NCBI RefSeq assembly: GCF_014206815.1
Contig: NZ_JACHNP010000002.1
Location: forward strand, 868,001 to 932,000
Reading direction: 5' to 3'
Source: Xanthomonas sp. F10
Lineage (GTDB): Bacteria > Pseudomonadota > Gammaproteobacteria > Xanthomonadales > Xanthomonadaceae
Length of the DNA: 64,000 nucleotides
The translations under genes were made by a program, and so were the position numbers. Shown piece by piece: positions 46,342 through 55,860 of the stretch; position 1 is the stretch's first letter, and every line of letters begins with the position of its first letter. The notes below the pieces were generated by a model. That model was not told where the DNA came from, made no database searches, and saw only the letters and a list, made by a program, of their open reading frames with translations.

Positions 46342-47871
46342 GTGAGCATGCCGCCAGATCAGGTCAGGGACGAACCCCAGCGCAGGCCGCGGCCGGTGCC
46401 GCTGTGGCGTGACCGGCGTGTCTGGCGCTGGGCGCTGGCGGCGCTGCTGGTGCTGGGCACGACGCTGGTGGTGTTCCGCCGCCCGCTGGCCGATTTGATC
46501 TGGCCGGAGACGCGCATCCAGCAATTGCTCGACCAGGGCCACGCGGCGCTGCGCGCGGGCCGGCTCAGCGCCGCCGACGGCAGCGGCGCGCGCGAGCGTT
46601 TCGAGGCCGCGCTGGCGCTGGACGGCGACCGCATGCAGGCGCGCGTCGGGCTGGCCGCGACCGGGCGCGCGGCGCTGGGCCAGGCGCGCGCGGCGCTGGC
46701 CGCCGGCCGTTATCCGCAGGCGCGCGAGGCGTTGGCCCTGGCGCGTGCGCTGCAGGTGCCGCGCGCCGATGCCGATCGCATCGAGGCGGCGTTGCGCGCG
46801 CGCGAGGCCGCGCACGCCGGTATCGATCAACTGCTGCAGCGGGCGGCGCAGGCGCGCCGCGACGGGCATCTGGACGATGGTCCGGACGCGGCCCTGCCGC
46901 TGTACCAGCGGGTGCTGGAGTTCGCGCCTGAGCGCACCGCGGCGCTGGAAGGCCGCGAGGACGCGCTGTCGGAACTGCTGCAGCACGCGCGCAGCGCGCT
47001 GGCGCGCGGCGACCTGGCCGCCGCCGCGGCGCTGGTGGAGCGCGCGCGCGGTTACGACGCCGGCCATGTCGACCTGCCCGAGACCCAGGCGGAACTGAAC
47101 CGGGCGCTGGAGCGCCTGCAGCACGACGCCGAGCAGGCCCTGCGCCGGCAGCGCCTGGACGCGGCGGCGCGCGCCTTCGCGCAGTGGCGCGCGGCGGTAC
47201 CGGAGGCGCCCGGGGCCAGCGACGGCCTGGAGCGGGTGGCGGCGGCCTATGCCCTGCAGGCCAGCCGCGCCGCGGCCGATTTCCGTTTCGGCGAGGCCGA
47301 GCGCGCGCTGCGCAAGGGCCAGGCGCTGGCGCCCGACAGCCGCGCCGTGGCCGACGCCAAGCAGGCGCTGCAGCGCGCCCGGCAGAGCCAGGCCACGCCG
47401 CAAGCGCGGGTGTCGCCGGCCGAGCGCGAGCGGCGCCTGCAGCGCCTGCTGGCCGACCTGCAGGCCGCCGAGGCGCGTGGCGACTGGGTAACCCCGCCCG
47501 GCGCCAGCGCCTACGACACCTTGCTCGCGGCACAGACGCTGGCACCGCGCGATACGCGGGTGCGCGCGGCCGAGCAGCGGGTGCTGGCCGCGCTGCGACG
47601 CTGTTTCGACGATGCCATGCGCGGCAACCGGGTGCTGGCGGCAAGCGCCTGCTACGACGCCTGGCGCGCCTTGGCCCCGGGCGGCAACGGCCTGGTCAAC
47701 GCCCGCCGGCGTCTGGCGCAGCGCTGGCTGGCGGTCGGCGACGAGCGCCTGGGTGGCGGCGATGCCGCCTTCGCCCGGCAGGCACTGCAGCACGCCCGCG
47801 CGATCGATCCGTCCACCCCGGAACTGGCCGCCTTCGAGCGCCGTTTGCGCAGCCTCAGTCCTGGGCGCTAG
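46342..47871 (+). CDS. Membrane-anchored helical-repeat (TPR-like) protein
   Basis: 509-residue protein of unknown function. The N-terminus is cytosolic and basic (DEPQRRPRPVPLWRDRRVW), then one membrane helix (ALAALLVLGTTLVVFRRPLA, residues about 31-50). The rest, about 440 residues, is periplasmic and built of Ala/Arg-rich helical repeats of TPR type, such as ARERFEAALALDGDRMQARV and ARAALAAGRYPQAREALALA. Its topology resembles assembly scaffolds, but nothing more specific can be read. Translation probably starts at GTG 46342 or ATG 46348. It is a single gene downstream of relA. Confidence 0.75.
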   Translation: MSMPPDQVRDEPQRRPRPVPLWRDRRVWRWALAALLVLGTTLVVFRRPLADLIWPETRIQQLLDQGHAALRAGRLSAADGSGARERFEAALALDGDRMQARVGLAATGRAALGQARAALAAGRYPQAREALALARALQVPRADADRIEAALRAREAAHAGIDQLLQRAAQARRDGHLDDGPDAALPLYQRVLEFAPERTAALEGREDALSELLQHARSALARGDLAAAAALVERARGYDAGHVDLPETQAELNRALERLQHDAEQALRRQRLDAAARAFAQWRAAVPEAPGASDGLERVAAAYALQASRAAADFRFGEAERALRKGQALAPDSRAVADAKQALQRARQSQATPQARVSPAERERRLQRLLADLQAAEARGDWVTPPGASAYDTLLAAQTLAPRDTRVRAAEQRVLAALRRCFDDAMRGNRVLAASACYDAWRALAPGGNGLVNARRRLAQRWLAVGDERLGGGDAAFARQALQHARAIDPSTPELAAFERRLRSLSPGR

Positions 47872-47919
47872 CGGGCGCAGTGAAGTCTGTGGGCTTCCGC
47901 TCGGCTGATGGTGCTGCGC

Positions 47920-47942
47920 GTCGGGACTGAAGTCCCTCCCAC
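47920..47942 (-). repeat. REP element, family B, inverted copy
   Basis: Exact inverse of the family-B consensus. Confidence 0.88.
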
Positions 47943-48095
47943 AGGGGCGCGGAGAGGTTCCGGCGATCGGGGTGTGTTTGTGGCTGCGTGCGGGCTGGTC
48001 TGCATCGCCTGGGCAGTGTCGGTGCGCGACAACGCTGCCCAGGTGATGCGAGGCATATTGGGGCGCCTGTGCATCGTGATGGCGACTGCACGCGC

Positions 48096-48161
48096 GTAGG
48101 AGCGGCTTCAGCCGCGACGGGGATTACCGGTGACGCCCGTCGCGGCTGAAGCCGCTCCTAC
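48096..48161. repeat. REP-A inverted pair
   Basis: Forward copy 48096-48118 and inverted copy 48139-48161, both exact; spacer 20 bp with an inner GGG/CCC stem. Confidence 0.92.
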
Positions 48162-48231
48162 GAGGTGACGGTGCGTTTCGCCAAGGCGCGGCGAAAGAGA
48201 CGTGTTCCAGTCCCGAGGGGCTGGCAGATGC

Positions 48232-48254
48232 GTCGGGGCTGAAGCCTCTCCCGC
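48232..48254 (-). repeat. REP element, family B, inverted copy
   Basis: Family-B copy with core GGGGC/GCCTC, so the stem is imperfect here. Confidence 0.75.
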
Positions 48255-48346
48255 ATGTGCAGATCAGACCTGCTTACGTCGTGTACGACGCGCGCGTGCC
48301 CTTGCGCAGGGCGGGCCGGGTCATCGGCGATGTCTGCAGCACGAGT

Positions 48347-48369
48347 GTGGGAGGGACTTCAGTCCCGAC
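48347..48369 (+). repeat. REP element, family B
   Basis: Exact forward family-B copy, 28 bp before the stop codon of the glycosyltransferase gene on the other strand. Confidence 0.88.
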
Positions 48370-48397
48370 GCGATCGACAGCGGCGTGCCAGCAGCAC

Positions 48398-50494
48398 TCA
48401 GGCCAGGAACGCCTCCCGCACCGTGGCGCGCGCAGCGTCCAGCGAGAAGTGGGTTGCGATGTTGCGCAGGCCGTTGTCGGCCAGCCGCTGCCACAGCGCC
48501 GGATCGGCGTACAGCTGCGCGATGGCGTCGGCAAACGCCGCCGCCTCGTCGGCGATCAGCACGTCCTCGCCATCGCGCAGGTGCATGCCTTCCACCGCGC
48601 AGGCGGTGGCCACCACCGGCTGGCCATGGGCCATGCTCAGGTTGACCTTGCCCTTGACCCCCGCGCCGAAGCGCAGCGGCGCCACCGCGATGCGCATGCC
48701 GTCCATGTAGGAGGCGATGTCGGGGACGTGGCCGAGCAGTTCGACGCCGGCGGTGGCCTCGCCGAGGCGGCGGATGTCCTCCGGCATGTCCGCACCGATG
48801 CAGTGGAAGCGCACCTCCGGCAAGCGCAGGCGCACCGCCGGGAACACCTCCTGCAGGAACCAGCGCACCGCATCCACGTTGGGCGCATGGCGGAAGCCGC
48901 CGACGAACACCAGGTCGCGGCGCTGCGCCCACGGCAGGCCGGGACCGGCGACCTGGTGCAGGTTCGAGATCAGCACCGTGCGCACCTGCGGCGCCTCGCG
49001 CTGCAACTGTTCGCGTTCGACCGCGCTGACCAGCACGGTCACGTCGACCTGCGCCATGACCTCCAGTTCGCGCGCGCGGGTCCGCTCGGCCTCGCGCAGC
49101 AGGCGCGCGTCGCCGGCGAGTTCGGCGCCGCGGCGTTCGCGCAGGTAGTGCAGGTCCACGGTATCGAACAGCCGCCGCGCCTGCGGCGCGAACCGGCGCA
49201 GCAGCGGCAGGCAGGCGTGGGCGACGTGGTGGCGCACCAGCAGCACGCTGTGGAAGCGCGCGCCGTGCTGCTGCAGGAACCCGGTGAGGTTCTTCAGGTA
49301 CGGCGCGTGCCACACCTCCACGCCGAGCCGCTGCAAGGCCTCGCTGTGGCGGCTGGCGTAGCTGCGCTCGCTGGGCACGAACACCACGTGGGCGCCTTCC
49401 TGCAGCAGCAGGCGGATCAGGTTGAGCTGGCGCAGCGAGGCGGAGTCGCGGTCCGGCTGCGGCAGCGCTTCGTCCAGGATCAGCACCTGGCGCTGCTGGC
49501 GGTGCAGAAGCGCTGGCGTCGGCACCGTGCCCGGCGCCAGGTGCCGCGGCAACACCTCGGCCCACTTGGCGGCGAAGATCGCGCGGTTGCGCACCTGGTA
49601 GGCCTTGATCCCGCTGCCGGTGTCGGTGCCGTTGCTGGTGCCCTCGTCGTGGACCACGCGACTGGCCGGTTGCACCAGCGTGCGTAAGCCGGCGGCGCGC
49701 ACTGCGAAGGCGAGATCGGTGTCCTCGTAGTAGGCCGGCATGTAGCGCGTATCGAAGCCGCCCAGTGCCAGGAAGCGCGCACGTTCGATCGCCAGCGCCG
49801 CGCCGCTGCCGTAGTCGACGTCGCGCAGGTAGGCGTAGCGCGGATCCTCGGGCGACTCGAAGCGGCCGTAGCTCCACGCGCTGCCGTCGGCGAAGACCAC
49901 GCCGCCGGCGTCCTGCAGGCGGCCGTCGGGATACAGCAGTTGCGCGCTGACCAGGCCGGCCTCCGGCAGGTGCGCGAAGGTGTCCAGCAGCGCGTCCAGC
50001 CAGCCCGGTTGCGGCACCGTGTCGTTGTTGAGGAACACCAGGTAGCGGCCCTGCGCACGTGCCGCGCCGTCGTTGCAGGTGGCGATGAAGCCGCCGTTGT
50101 GCTCGCGCACGTGGTAGTGCAGGCCGACGATCTGCGGCAGCCACTGCGCGGTGGCATCGCTGCTGCCGTCGTCGACGACCAGGATCTCGCAAGGGGCGGC
50201 TGGCGGATGCGCGGCCAGCGCGCGCAGGCAGGCGAGGGTATGGTCGACGTGGTTGTAGACCGGGATCACGATGCTGACCAAGGGCGCCGGACTGTTCGGC
50301 ACCGCGAACGGCGAGAACGGCGCCGGCGCCACTGCAAACAGCGCGCGTTGCGGCGGCGGCAGCGGTTGCGCATGCACGCGCAGCCGCTGCCAAGTGCTGC
50401 GCCAGCCGCGCGTGCGCAGGCTGGTCAGGCCGCGCCGGACCAGGCCGGCCAGGCGGTTCAGGGCGTAGCGCGCATTCGCCCACGACATCGACAT
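48398..50494 (-). CDS. Two-domain glycosyltransferase (GT2 plus GT4-like)
   Basis: 698-residue protein with two sugar-transferase domains. Residues about 70-330 are a GT2 domain of rhamnosyltransferase type: VSIVIPVYNHVDHTLACLRA, EILVVDDGSSDATAQWL, and YLVFLNNDTVPQPGWLDALL (the metal-binding DxD equivalent is NND). Residues about 345-690 are GT-B fold, GT4-like: VFVGGFRHAPNVDAVRWFLQ and RFGAGVKGKVNLSMAHGQPV. A short linker region follows domain one. No membrane segment is seen. Probably builds a surface polysaccharide, but the cluster it serves is not in the window. ATG 50494 (with GGAG 13-16 bases upstream) is preferred over TTG 50509. Confidence 0.85.
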   Translation of the reverse strand: MSMSWANARYALNRLAGLVRRGLTSLRTRGWRSTWQRLRVHAQPLPPPQRALFAVAPAPFSPFAVPNSPAPLVSIVIPVYNHVDHTLACLRALAAHPPAAPCEILVVDDGSSDATAQWLPQIVGLHYHVREHNGGFIATCNDGAARAQGRYLVFLNNDTVPQPGWLDALLDTFAHLPEAGLVSAQLLYPDGRLQDAGGVVFADGSAWSYGRFESPEDPRYAYLRDVDYGSGAALAIERARFLALGGFDTRYMPAYYEDTDLAFAVRAAGLRTLVQPASRVVHDEGTSNGTDTGSGIKAYQVRNRAIFAAKWAEVLPRHLAPGTVPTPALLHRQQRQVLILDEALPQPDRDSASLRQLNLIRLLLQEGAHVVFVPSERSYASRHSEALQRLGVEVWHAPYLKNLTGFLQQHGARFHSVLLVRHHVAHACLPLLRRFAPQARRLFDTVDLHYLRERRGAELAGDARLLREAERTRARELEVMAQVDVTVLVSAVEREQLQREAPQVRTVLISNLHQVAGPGLPWAQRRDLVFVGGFRHAPNVDAVRWFLQEVFPAVRLRLPEVRFHCIGADMPEDIRRLGEATAGVELLGHVPDIASYMDGMRIAVAPLRFGAGVKGKVNLSMAHGQPVVATACAVEGMHLRDGEDVLIADEAAAFADAIAQLYADPALWQRLADNGLRNIATHFSLDAARATVREAFLA

Positions 50495-50587
50495 CCGGCA
50501 CCACTCCAACTTAAACGAAGAGGCCGCCGCGCCGCGCTGCCCGCTGGGCTGCGCTAGACTCGGCGGAATTTACATTCTCGCATTCCC

Positions 50588-53020
50588 GTGCCCCGACGCT
50601 ACGACGATCACGACACCGACGATCAGGACGACGCCCTGGACAGCCCCGCCGCGGTATGGCGCCGGCGCCTGCTCACCTGGGGCCTGGCGGCCGCCGCACT
50701 CGGCCTGGGCTTCCTGATTCCGTACACGGTCTATCTGAACAAACAGGTCACCCAGCGTTTCGGGGAACTGCGCTGGCAGATCCCCACCCGTGTCTACGCG
50801 CGCCCGCTGGTGCTGGCGCCGGACACGGCGATGGACCCGCAGACGCTGAAGACCGAACTGGATGCAGCCAGCTATCGCGCAGATGCCGGTGCCGAGCGCC
50901 CCGGCAGCTATCAGCAGGACGGCAGCCGCTTCACCATCGCCAGCCGCGGCTACGTCGACGTCGACGGGCGGGTCGCGCCGCGGCGCATCGAGGTCGGCCT
51001 GGCCGGCGGCCGCGTGGTGGCGCTGCGCGATGCGCAGACGCGCAAGTCGCTCAAGGCCGCGCGGCTGGATCCGGCGCGCATCGCCACGCTGTACGGGCAG
51101 AAGCAGGAAGAGCGGCGCCTGGTGCGCGTGGACGAGGTGCCGGAACTGCTGGTCACCGGCTTGCAGGCGGTCGAGGACCGCGACTTCAATTCGCACCACG
51201 GCATCGACCTGAGCGGCATGGTCCGCGCGGCCTGGGTGATGGTGCGCTCCGGCGGCAAGAGCCGGCAGGGCGCCAGCACCCTGACCCAGCAGCTGGCGCG
51301 CAGCGGCCTGCTCGGCATCGGCAAGGAACAGACGGTCACCCGCAAGTTCAACGAGATCCTGTACGCGCTGATCATGGAGGCGCGCTACGACAAGCGCACC
51401 ATCCTGGAGGCGTATCTGAACCAGGTGTACCTGGGCCAGCGCGGCAGCCAGGCGGTGCATGGTGTCGCGTCCGGTGCGGAGTTCTGGTTCGGCCGCGAAC
51501 TCGATGCGCTGGCGCCGGAGCAGGTGGCGCTGCTGATCGGCCTGGTCAAGGGGCCGTCCTACTACGACCCGCGGCGCTACCCCGAGCGCGCGCTGGACCG
51601 GCGCAACTTCGTGCTGGGCAAGCTGCGCGAGAGCGAGCTGATCGACGAACCCACCTACCGCAAGGCGCTGGCCGCGCCGCTGGGCGTGCCGGCCGAACCC
51701 GGCCTGGTCGCCGCCAACCGCTTCCCGGCCTATGTCGACCTGGTGCGGCGCCAGCTGGCGCGCGATTACCCCGAAAGCGCGCTGCAGGGCGCCGGCCTGA
51801 GCGTGCTCACCGGCATGTCGCCGTCGGCGCAGGCCTATGCCGAGGGGGCGGTCACGCGCACCATCACCGCGCTGGAGACCAACAAGAAGCGCCCGCCGCT
51901 GCAGGCCGGGCTGGTGCTCACCGACACCCACAACGGCGAGGTGCTGGCGGTGGTCGGCAGCCGCGACGTGGCCCAGCCCGGCTTCAACCGCGCGATCGAG
52001 GCGCAGCGCCAGGTCGGTTCGCTGCTCAAGCCGTTCGTGTACCTGCTGGCGCTGGCGCAGCCGGACCGTTTTTCGCTGGCCAGCTGGGTCGACGACACGC
52101 CGGTCACCGTGCAACTGGGCCGCGGCCGCACCTGGAGCCCGGGCAATTCCGATGGCCGCAGTCACGGCACCGTGCGCGTGGTCGATGCGCTGGCGCATTC
52201 CTACAACCAGGCCACGGTGCGGGTCGGCATGCAGGTCGGGCCGGAGCGCGTGGCGCAACTGGTGAAGGTGCTGGCCGGCATCGAGGCCGAGGTCAATCCC
52301 TCGCTGATCCTCGGCGCTACCGACCAGAGCCCGTACGCGATGGCGCAGCTGTACCAGTTCCTGGCCTCCGGCGGCGAGATCCAGCCGTTGCATGCGGTGC
52401 GCGGCGTGCTCGATCCGCAGGGCAAGCTGCTCAAGCGTTACGACAAGACCCCGGCGCCGGCGCAGGAGGGCGACTCCATCGCCGCCAACCTGGTCGGCAT
52501 GGCGCTGCAGCAGGTGGTCAGCAACGGCACCGCGCGGCAACTGCTCAGCGACGGCCTGGGCAAGCTGTCGCCGGCCGGCAAGACCGGCACCAGCAACGAC
52601 GGCGTGGACAGCTGGTACGCCGGCTACACGGGCGATCACTTGGCGGTGATCTGGATCGGCAACGACCAGAACAAGCAGACCGGCCTGTACGGCGCCACCG
52701 GTGCGATGCGGGTGTGGTCGGGCATCTTCTCGCGGCTGCCGAGCGCGCCGCTGCAGGTGCAGGGCAAGGGCATCGACTGGCAGTGGATGGACCCGGTGGG
52801 GTACAACAGCACCGACGCGACATGCCCCGGCGCGCGCCAGTTCCCGTTCGTGGTCGGCTTCGTGCCGGCGTACGCCGCGTGCACGCCGCCGCAGGCGCTG
52901 CCGGAAGAAGCCGCGCCCGCCGAGGGCGAGCACCAGGGCGGCGGCTGGCGCAGCTGGTTCGGCCTGGACAAGAAGAAAGACCCGCCTGCCGACGCGGCCG
53001 CACCGCCGCCGGCGCATTGA
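50588..53020 (+). CDS. mrcB: Penicillin-binding protein 1B (bifunctional glycosyltransferase/transpeptidase)
   Basis: 810-residue class A PBP that polymerises and cross-links peptidoglycan. A cytosolic acidic N-terminus precedes the membrane helix (LLTWGLAAAALGLGFLIPYT, residues about 28-47), followed by a UB2H-like region. The GT51 domain includes AVEDRDFNSHHGIDLSGM near residue 194 and GASTLTQQLARS. The transpeptidase domain has SLLK near residue 478, SYN near 538 and KTGTS near 664. The C-terminal tail is Pro/Ala-rich. Start is GTG 50588. It is followed, 22 bp later, by a lipoprotein gene. Confidence 0.96.
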   Translation: MPRRYDDHDTDDQDDALDSPAAVWRRRLLTWGLAAAALGLGFLIPYTVYLNKQVTQRFGELRWQIPTRVYARPLVLAPDTAMDPQTLKTELDAASYRADAGAERPGSYQQDGSRFTIASRGYVDVDGRVAPRRIEVGLAGGRVVALRDAQTRKSLKAARLDPARIATLYGQKQEERRLVRVDEVPELLVTGLQAVEDRDFNSHHGIDLSGMVRAAWVMVRSGGKSRQGASTLTQQLARSGLLGIGKEQTVTRKFNEILYALIMEARYDKRTILEAYLNQVYLGQRGSQAVHGVASGAEFWFGRELDALAPEQVALLIGLVKGPSYYDPRRYPERALDRRNFVLGKLRESELIDEPTYRKALAAPLGVPAEPGLVAANRFPAYVDLVRRQLARDYPESALQGAGLSVLTGMSPSAQAYAEGAVTRTITALETNKKRPPLQAGLVLTDTHNGEVLAVVGSRDVAQPGFNRAIEAQRQVGSLLKPFVYLLALAQPDRFSLASWVDDTPVTVQLGRGRTWSPGNSDGRSHGTVRVVDALAHSYNQATVRVGMQVGPERVAQLVKVLAGIEAEVNPSLILGATDQSPYAMAQLYQFLASGGEIQPLHAVRGVLDPQGKLLKRYDKTPAPAQEGDSIAANLVGMALQQVVSNGTARQLLSDGLGKLSPAGKTGTSNDGVDSWYAGYTGDHLAVIWIGNDQNKQTGLYGATGAMRVWSGIFSRLPSAPLQVQGKGIDWQWMDPVGYNSTDATCPGARQFPFVVGFVPAYAACTPPQALPEEAAPAEGEHQGGGWRSWFGLDKKKDPPADAAAPPPAH

Positions 53021-53042
53021 TTCCCGGATCCGGATACCGCTC

Positions 53043-53564
53043 ATGACCCCACGTCTTCCCGCCATCGCCGCCCTCAGCCTGCTGCTCGCCTCCTGCGTCA
53101 GCGCGCCGCCGCCGCCGCCCCCGGCCGCGCCGGTGGACACCACCACGCCGGCGCAGCGCCTCGCCGCGATCGACGCCAGCGGCGGTGCCGACGACACCGA
53201 ACTGAGCGTGCAGCCGCTGCGCGATCCGGAAGTGGAGGACCTGCGCGAGAGCGCCAAGCGCAAGCGCACCGCCGGCGACCTGGCCGGCGCCGCCGCGGCG
53301 CTGGACCAGGCGCTGAAGCTGGTGCCGGACGACCCGGCGCTGTTGCAGGACCGCGCCGAAGTGGCGCTGCTGCAGAAGGACGACGCCCAGGCCGAAGCCT
53401 TCGCCAAGCGCGCCATCGACCTGGGCTCGCAGACCGGCCCGCTGTGCCGCCGCCATTGGGCGACCATCGAACAGGCACGCCTGGCCCGCGGGCAGAAGGA
53501 AAACGCCGCCTCGGCGCACGCCCAGATCGCGGGGTGCACGGTGCCGGGGATCAAGAGGTACTGA
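53043..53564 (+). CDS. Lipoprotein with TPR-like helices
   Basis: 173-residue predicted lipoprotein. The signal peptide ends with lipobox LLASC (Cys19), followed by a proline stretch (APPPPPPAAP). The rest has two TPR-like units: ESAKRKRTAGDLAGAAAALD with QALKLVPDDPALLQDRAEVA, then LLQKDDAQAEAFAKRAIDLG. Its position 22 bp after mrcB resembles the way PBP-activating lipoproteins pair with PBPs; LpoB itself has a different fold, so a PBP1B link is inference from position only. Confidence 0.75.
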   Translation: MTPRLPAIAALSLLLASCVSAPPPPPPAAPVDTTTPAQRLAAIDASGGADDTELSVQPLRDPEVEDLRESAKRKRTAGDLAGAAAALDQALKLVPDDPALLQDRAEVALLQKDDAQAEAFAKRAIDLGSQTGPLCRRHWATIEQARLARGQKENAASAHAQIAGCTVPGIKRY

Positions 53565-53569
53565 GGGCC

Positions 53570-53726
53570 GGGAATGGGGAGTCGGGAATGGGGAATGGGT
53601 AAAAGCTGCGTTTCTGGCGGCTCGTCACCCTGGCGGCGTTCGGTCTTCCTGCTCTGCCGGCGGCAGTAACAGTGAGCTGGTAGCGCTGCTGCTCCAACCA
53701 TTCCCTATTCCCGACTCCCCATTCCC
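53570..53726. repeat. Heptad inverted repeat G (lipoprotein/yoaA)
   Basis: Left arm 53570-53597: GGGAATG, GGGAGTC, GGGAATG, GGGAATG. Right arm 53699-53726: CATTCCC, TATTCCC, GACTCCC, CATTCCC, which directly touches the yoaA ATG. Spacer 101 bp. GGGAGTC keeps its position in both arms. Confidence 0.95.
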
Positions 53727-55766
53727 ATGTCGTTAGCTCACGCAAGCACCGAAGCGCTCAGCGAAGGCGGTGCGCTTGCACGCCAGCTCGATGCGTTCGT
53801 GCCGCGGCCGGCGCAGTTGCGGTTGACCGCGGCGATCGCCGAGGCGTTCGAGCAGCGCGACGTGCTGCTGGCCGAGGCCGGCACCGGCACCGGCAAGACC
53901 TATGCGTATCTGGTGCCGGCGCTGCTGTCGGGGTTGAAGACCATCGTCTCCACCGGCACCCGCGCGCTGCAGGACCAGCTCTACCACCGCGATCTGCCGC
54001 GGGTGCGGGCGGCGCTGGGCGTGGGCCTGAGCAGTGCGCTGCTGAAAGGCCGCGCCAACTACCTGTGCAAGTACCGGCTGCAGCAGGCCCGCGGCGAGCC
54101 GCGGTTCACCGCGCGCGAGCAGGTCGCGCAGTTCCAGCGCATCGTCGCCTGGAGCGGGCGCACCCGCTTCGGCGACATCGCCGAACTGGACGCGCTGGCC
54201 GACGATTCGCCGCTGCTGCCGCTGGTCACCTCCACCGTGGACAACTGCCTGGGCACCGAGTGTCCGTTCTGGGGCGAGTGCTTCGTGGTGCAGGCGCGGC
54301 AGCGCGCGCAGGCGGCCGACCTGGTGGTGGTCAACCATCACCTGCTGCTGGCCGACCTGGCGCTGAAGCAGGAGGGCTTCGGCGAGATCCTGCCCGGCGC
54401 GCAGGCCTTCGTGATCGACGAGGCGCACCAGTTGCCGGAACTGGCGGCGAATTTCTTCGGCGAGGGCTTCGGCATGCGCCCGCTGCAGGAACTGGCGCGC
54501 GACTGCCTGGCCGAGAGCCGGAATGTCGCCGGCGCGCTGGCCAGCCTGCAGGCGCCGGCGCAGGCGCTGGAACAGACCCTGCGTGAACTGCGTGCGGCGA
54601 TGGAAGGGCTGCCGGCACGCGGCACGCAGTGGCGGCTGCTGGCCAAGCCACAGGTGCGCGAGGGCTTCGACGCGCTGCTGGCCGATCTGGCGCGGCTGCA
54701 GGAACCGCTGGCGGTGTTGCGCGAGGCCTCGCCCGGCTTCGACGCCTGCGCGGCGCGCGCGCGCGAACTGCGCACGCGGCTGGGCCGCTGGCTCGGCGAG
54801 GATGCGCCGATTCCGGATTTCGAGGCCGAGCCGGAACCGGACGCGCCGTCCAACGACGTGCTGTGGTACGAGTTGACGCCGCGCGGCTTCCGCTGCCAGC
54901 GCACGCCGCTGGACGTGTCCGGGCCGCTGAGCGCGCACCGCGAGGCCTCGCACGCGGCCTGGGTGTTCACCTCGGCGACGCTGGCGGTGAAGGGCGAGTT
55001 CGAGCACATCGCCACGCGCCTGGGGCTGAGCGACCCGATGACCTTGCTGCAGCCCAGCCCGTTCGATTGGGCGCGGCAGGCGCTGTGCTACCTGCCGGCG
55101 CTGCCCGATCCGGCGGCGCGCGGCTTCGGCACGGCGTTGATCGCCGCGCTGCAGCCGGTGCTGGAGGCCTCGCAAGGGCGCGCCTTCCTGCTGTTCGCCT
55201 CGCACCGCGCGCTGCGCGAGGCGGCCGAAGCGCTGCGCGACGGACCCTGGCCGTTGTTCGTGCAGGGCGAGGCGCCGCGCGCGACCCTGTTGCAGCGCTT
55301 TCGCGCCTCCGGCAACGGCGTGCTGCTCGGCTCGGCCAGCTTCCGCGAGGGCGTGGACGTGGTCGGCGATGCGTTGAGCGTGGTGGTGATCGACAAACTG
55401 CCGTTCGCCGCGCCCGACGATCCGGTGTTCGAAGCGCGCCTGGAGGCGATCCGCCGCGACGGCGGCAACCCGTTCCGCGACGAGCAGTTGCCGCAGGCGG
55501 TGATTGCGCTCAAGCAGGGCGTGGGCCGCCTGATCCGCAGCGAGCGCGACCGCGGCGTGCTGGTGCTGTGCGACCCGCGCCTGCTGTCCAAGTCCTATGG
55601 CCGCACCTTCCTGGAATCGCTGCCGCCGTTCGCCCGCACCCGCGACGTGGAGGACGTGAAGGCGTTCTTTGCAGAAGAGGGAGCGGGACCCGGGGCCCGG
55701 GACCCGGGTCCCGGAGAAGCGAAGGCGGCCGCGGCGGTGGGGTTTGCCGATGGGGACATCCCCTGA
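53727..55766 (+). CDS. yoaA: DinG/YoaA-family ATP-dependent helicase
   Basis: 679-residue XPD-like superfamily 2 helicase thought to act in DNA repair. Walker A is AEAGTGTGKTYAYLVPALL near residue 50, and Walker B is IDEAHQLPELAANFFG near residue 230. The iron-sulphur cluster cysteines are in NYLCKYR near residue 113 and in DNCLGTECPFWGEC near residue 173. LGSASFREGVDVVGDALSVV and QGVGRLIRSERDRGV are helicase motifs V-VI. The last 30 residues include GPGARDPGPG, encoded by a heptad arm. There is no Shine-Dalgarno: the ATG follows a heptad arm directly. Confidence 0.92.
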   Translation: MSLAHASTEALSEGGALARQLDAFVPRPAQLRLTAAIAEAFEQRDVLLAEAGTGTGKTYAYLVPALLSGLKTIVSTGTRALQDQLYHRDLPRVRAALGVGLSSALLKGRANYLCKYRLQQARGEPRFTAREQVAQFQRIVAWSGRTRFGDIAELDALADDSPLLPLVTSTVDNCLGTECPFWGECFVVQARQRAQAADLVVVNHHLLLADLALKQEGFGEILPGAQAFVIDEAHQLPELAANFFGEGFGMRPLQELARDCLAESRNVAGALASLQAPAQALEQTLRELRAAMEGLPARGTQWRLLAKPQVREGFDALLADLARLQEPLAVLREASPGFDACAARARELRTRLGRWLGEDAPIPDFEAEPEPDAPSNDVLWYELTPRGFRCQRTPLDVSGPLSAHREASHAAWVFTSATLAVKGEFEHIATRLGLSDPMTLLQPSPFDWARQALCYLPALPDPAARGFGTALIAALQPVLEASQGRAFLLFASHRALREAAEALRDGPWPLFVQGEAPRATLLQRFRASGNGVLLGSASFREGVDVVGDALSVVVIDKLPFAAPDDPVFEARLEAIRRDGGNPFRDEQLPQAVIALKQGVGRLIRSERDRGVLVLCDPRLLSKSYGRTFLESLPPFARTRDVEDVKAFFAEEGAGPGARDPGPGEAKAAAAVGFADGDIP

Positions 55767-55854
55767 ATCCAACCCGCCGTCAGCGCAGCCAAAGCCCCGT
55801 TACAATCCTCGTCCCCCCGCTTTTCCGGGTCCCGGGTCCCGGGACCCGGGTCCC
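55685..55854. repeat. Heptad inverted repeat H (yoaA/tsaB)
   Basis: Left arm 55685-55712: GGGACCC, GGGGCCC, GGGACCC, GGGTCCC, in frame with yoaA. Right arm 55827-55854: GGGTCCC, GGGTCCC, GGGACCC, GGGTCCC. Spacer 114 bp, holding the yoaA stop. The arm ends six bases before the tsaB start. Units in inverted orientation occur inside each arm. Confidence 0.93.
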
Positions 55855-55860
55855 GACCCC

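Larger units (their letters stand above)
47872..48397. other. REP-rich gap, no gene
   Basis: 526 bp between convergent genes, holding one REP-A pair and three REP-B copies (listed separately). Between them lies ordinary sequence without a credible reading frame. Confidence 0.7.
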
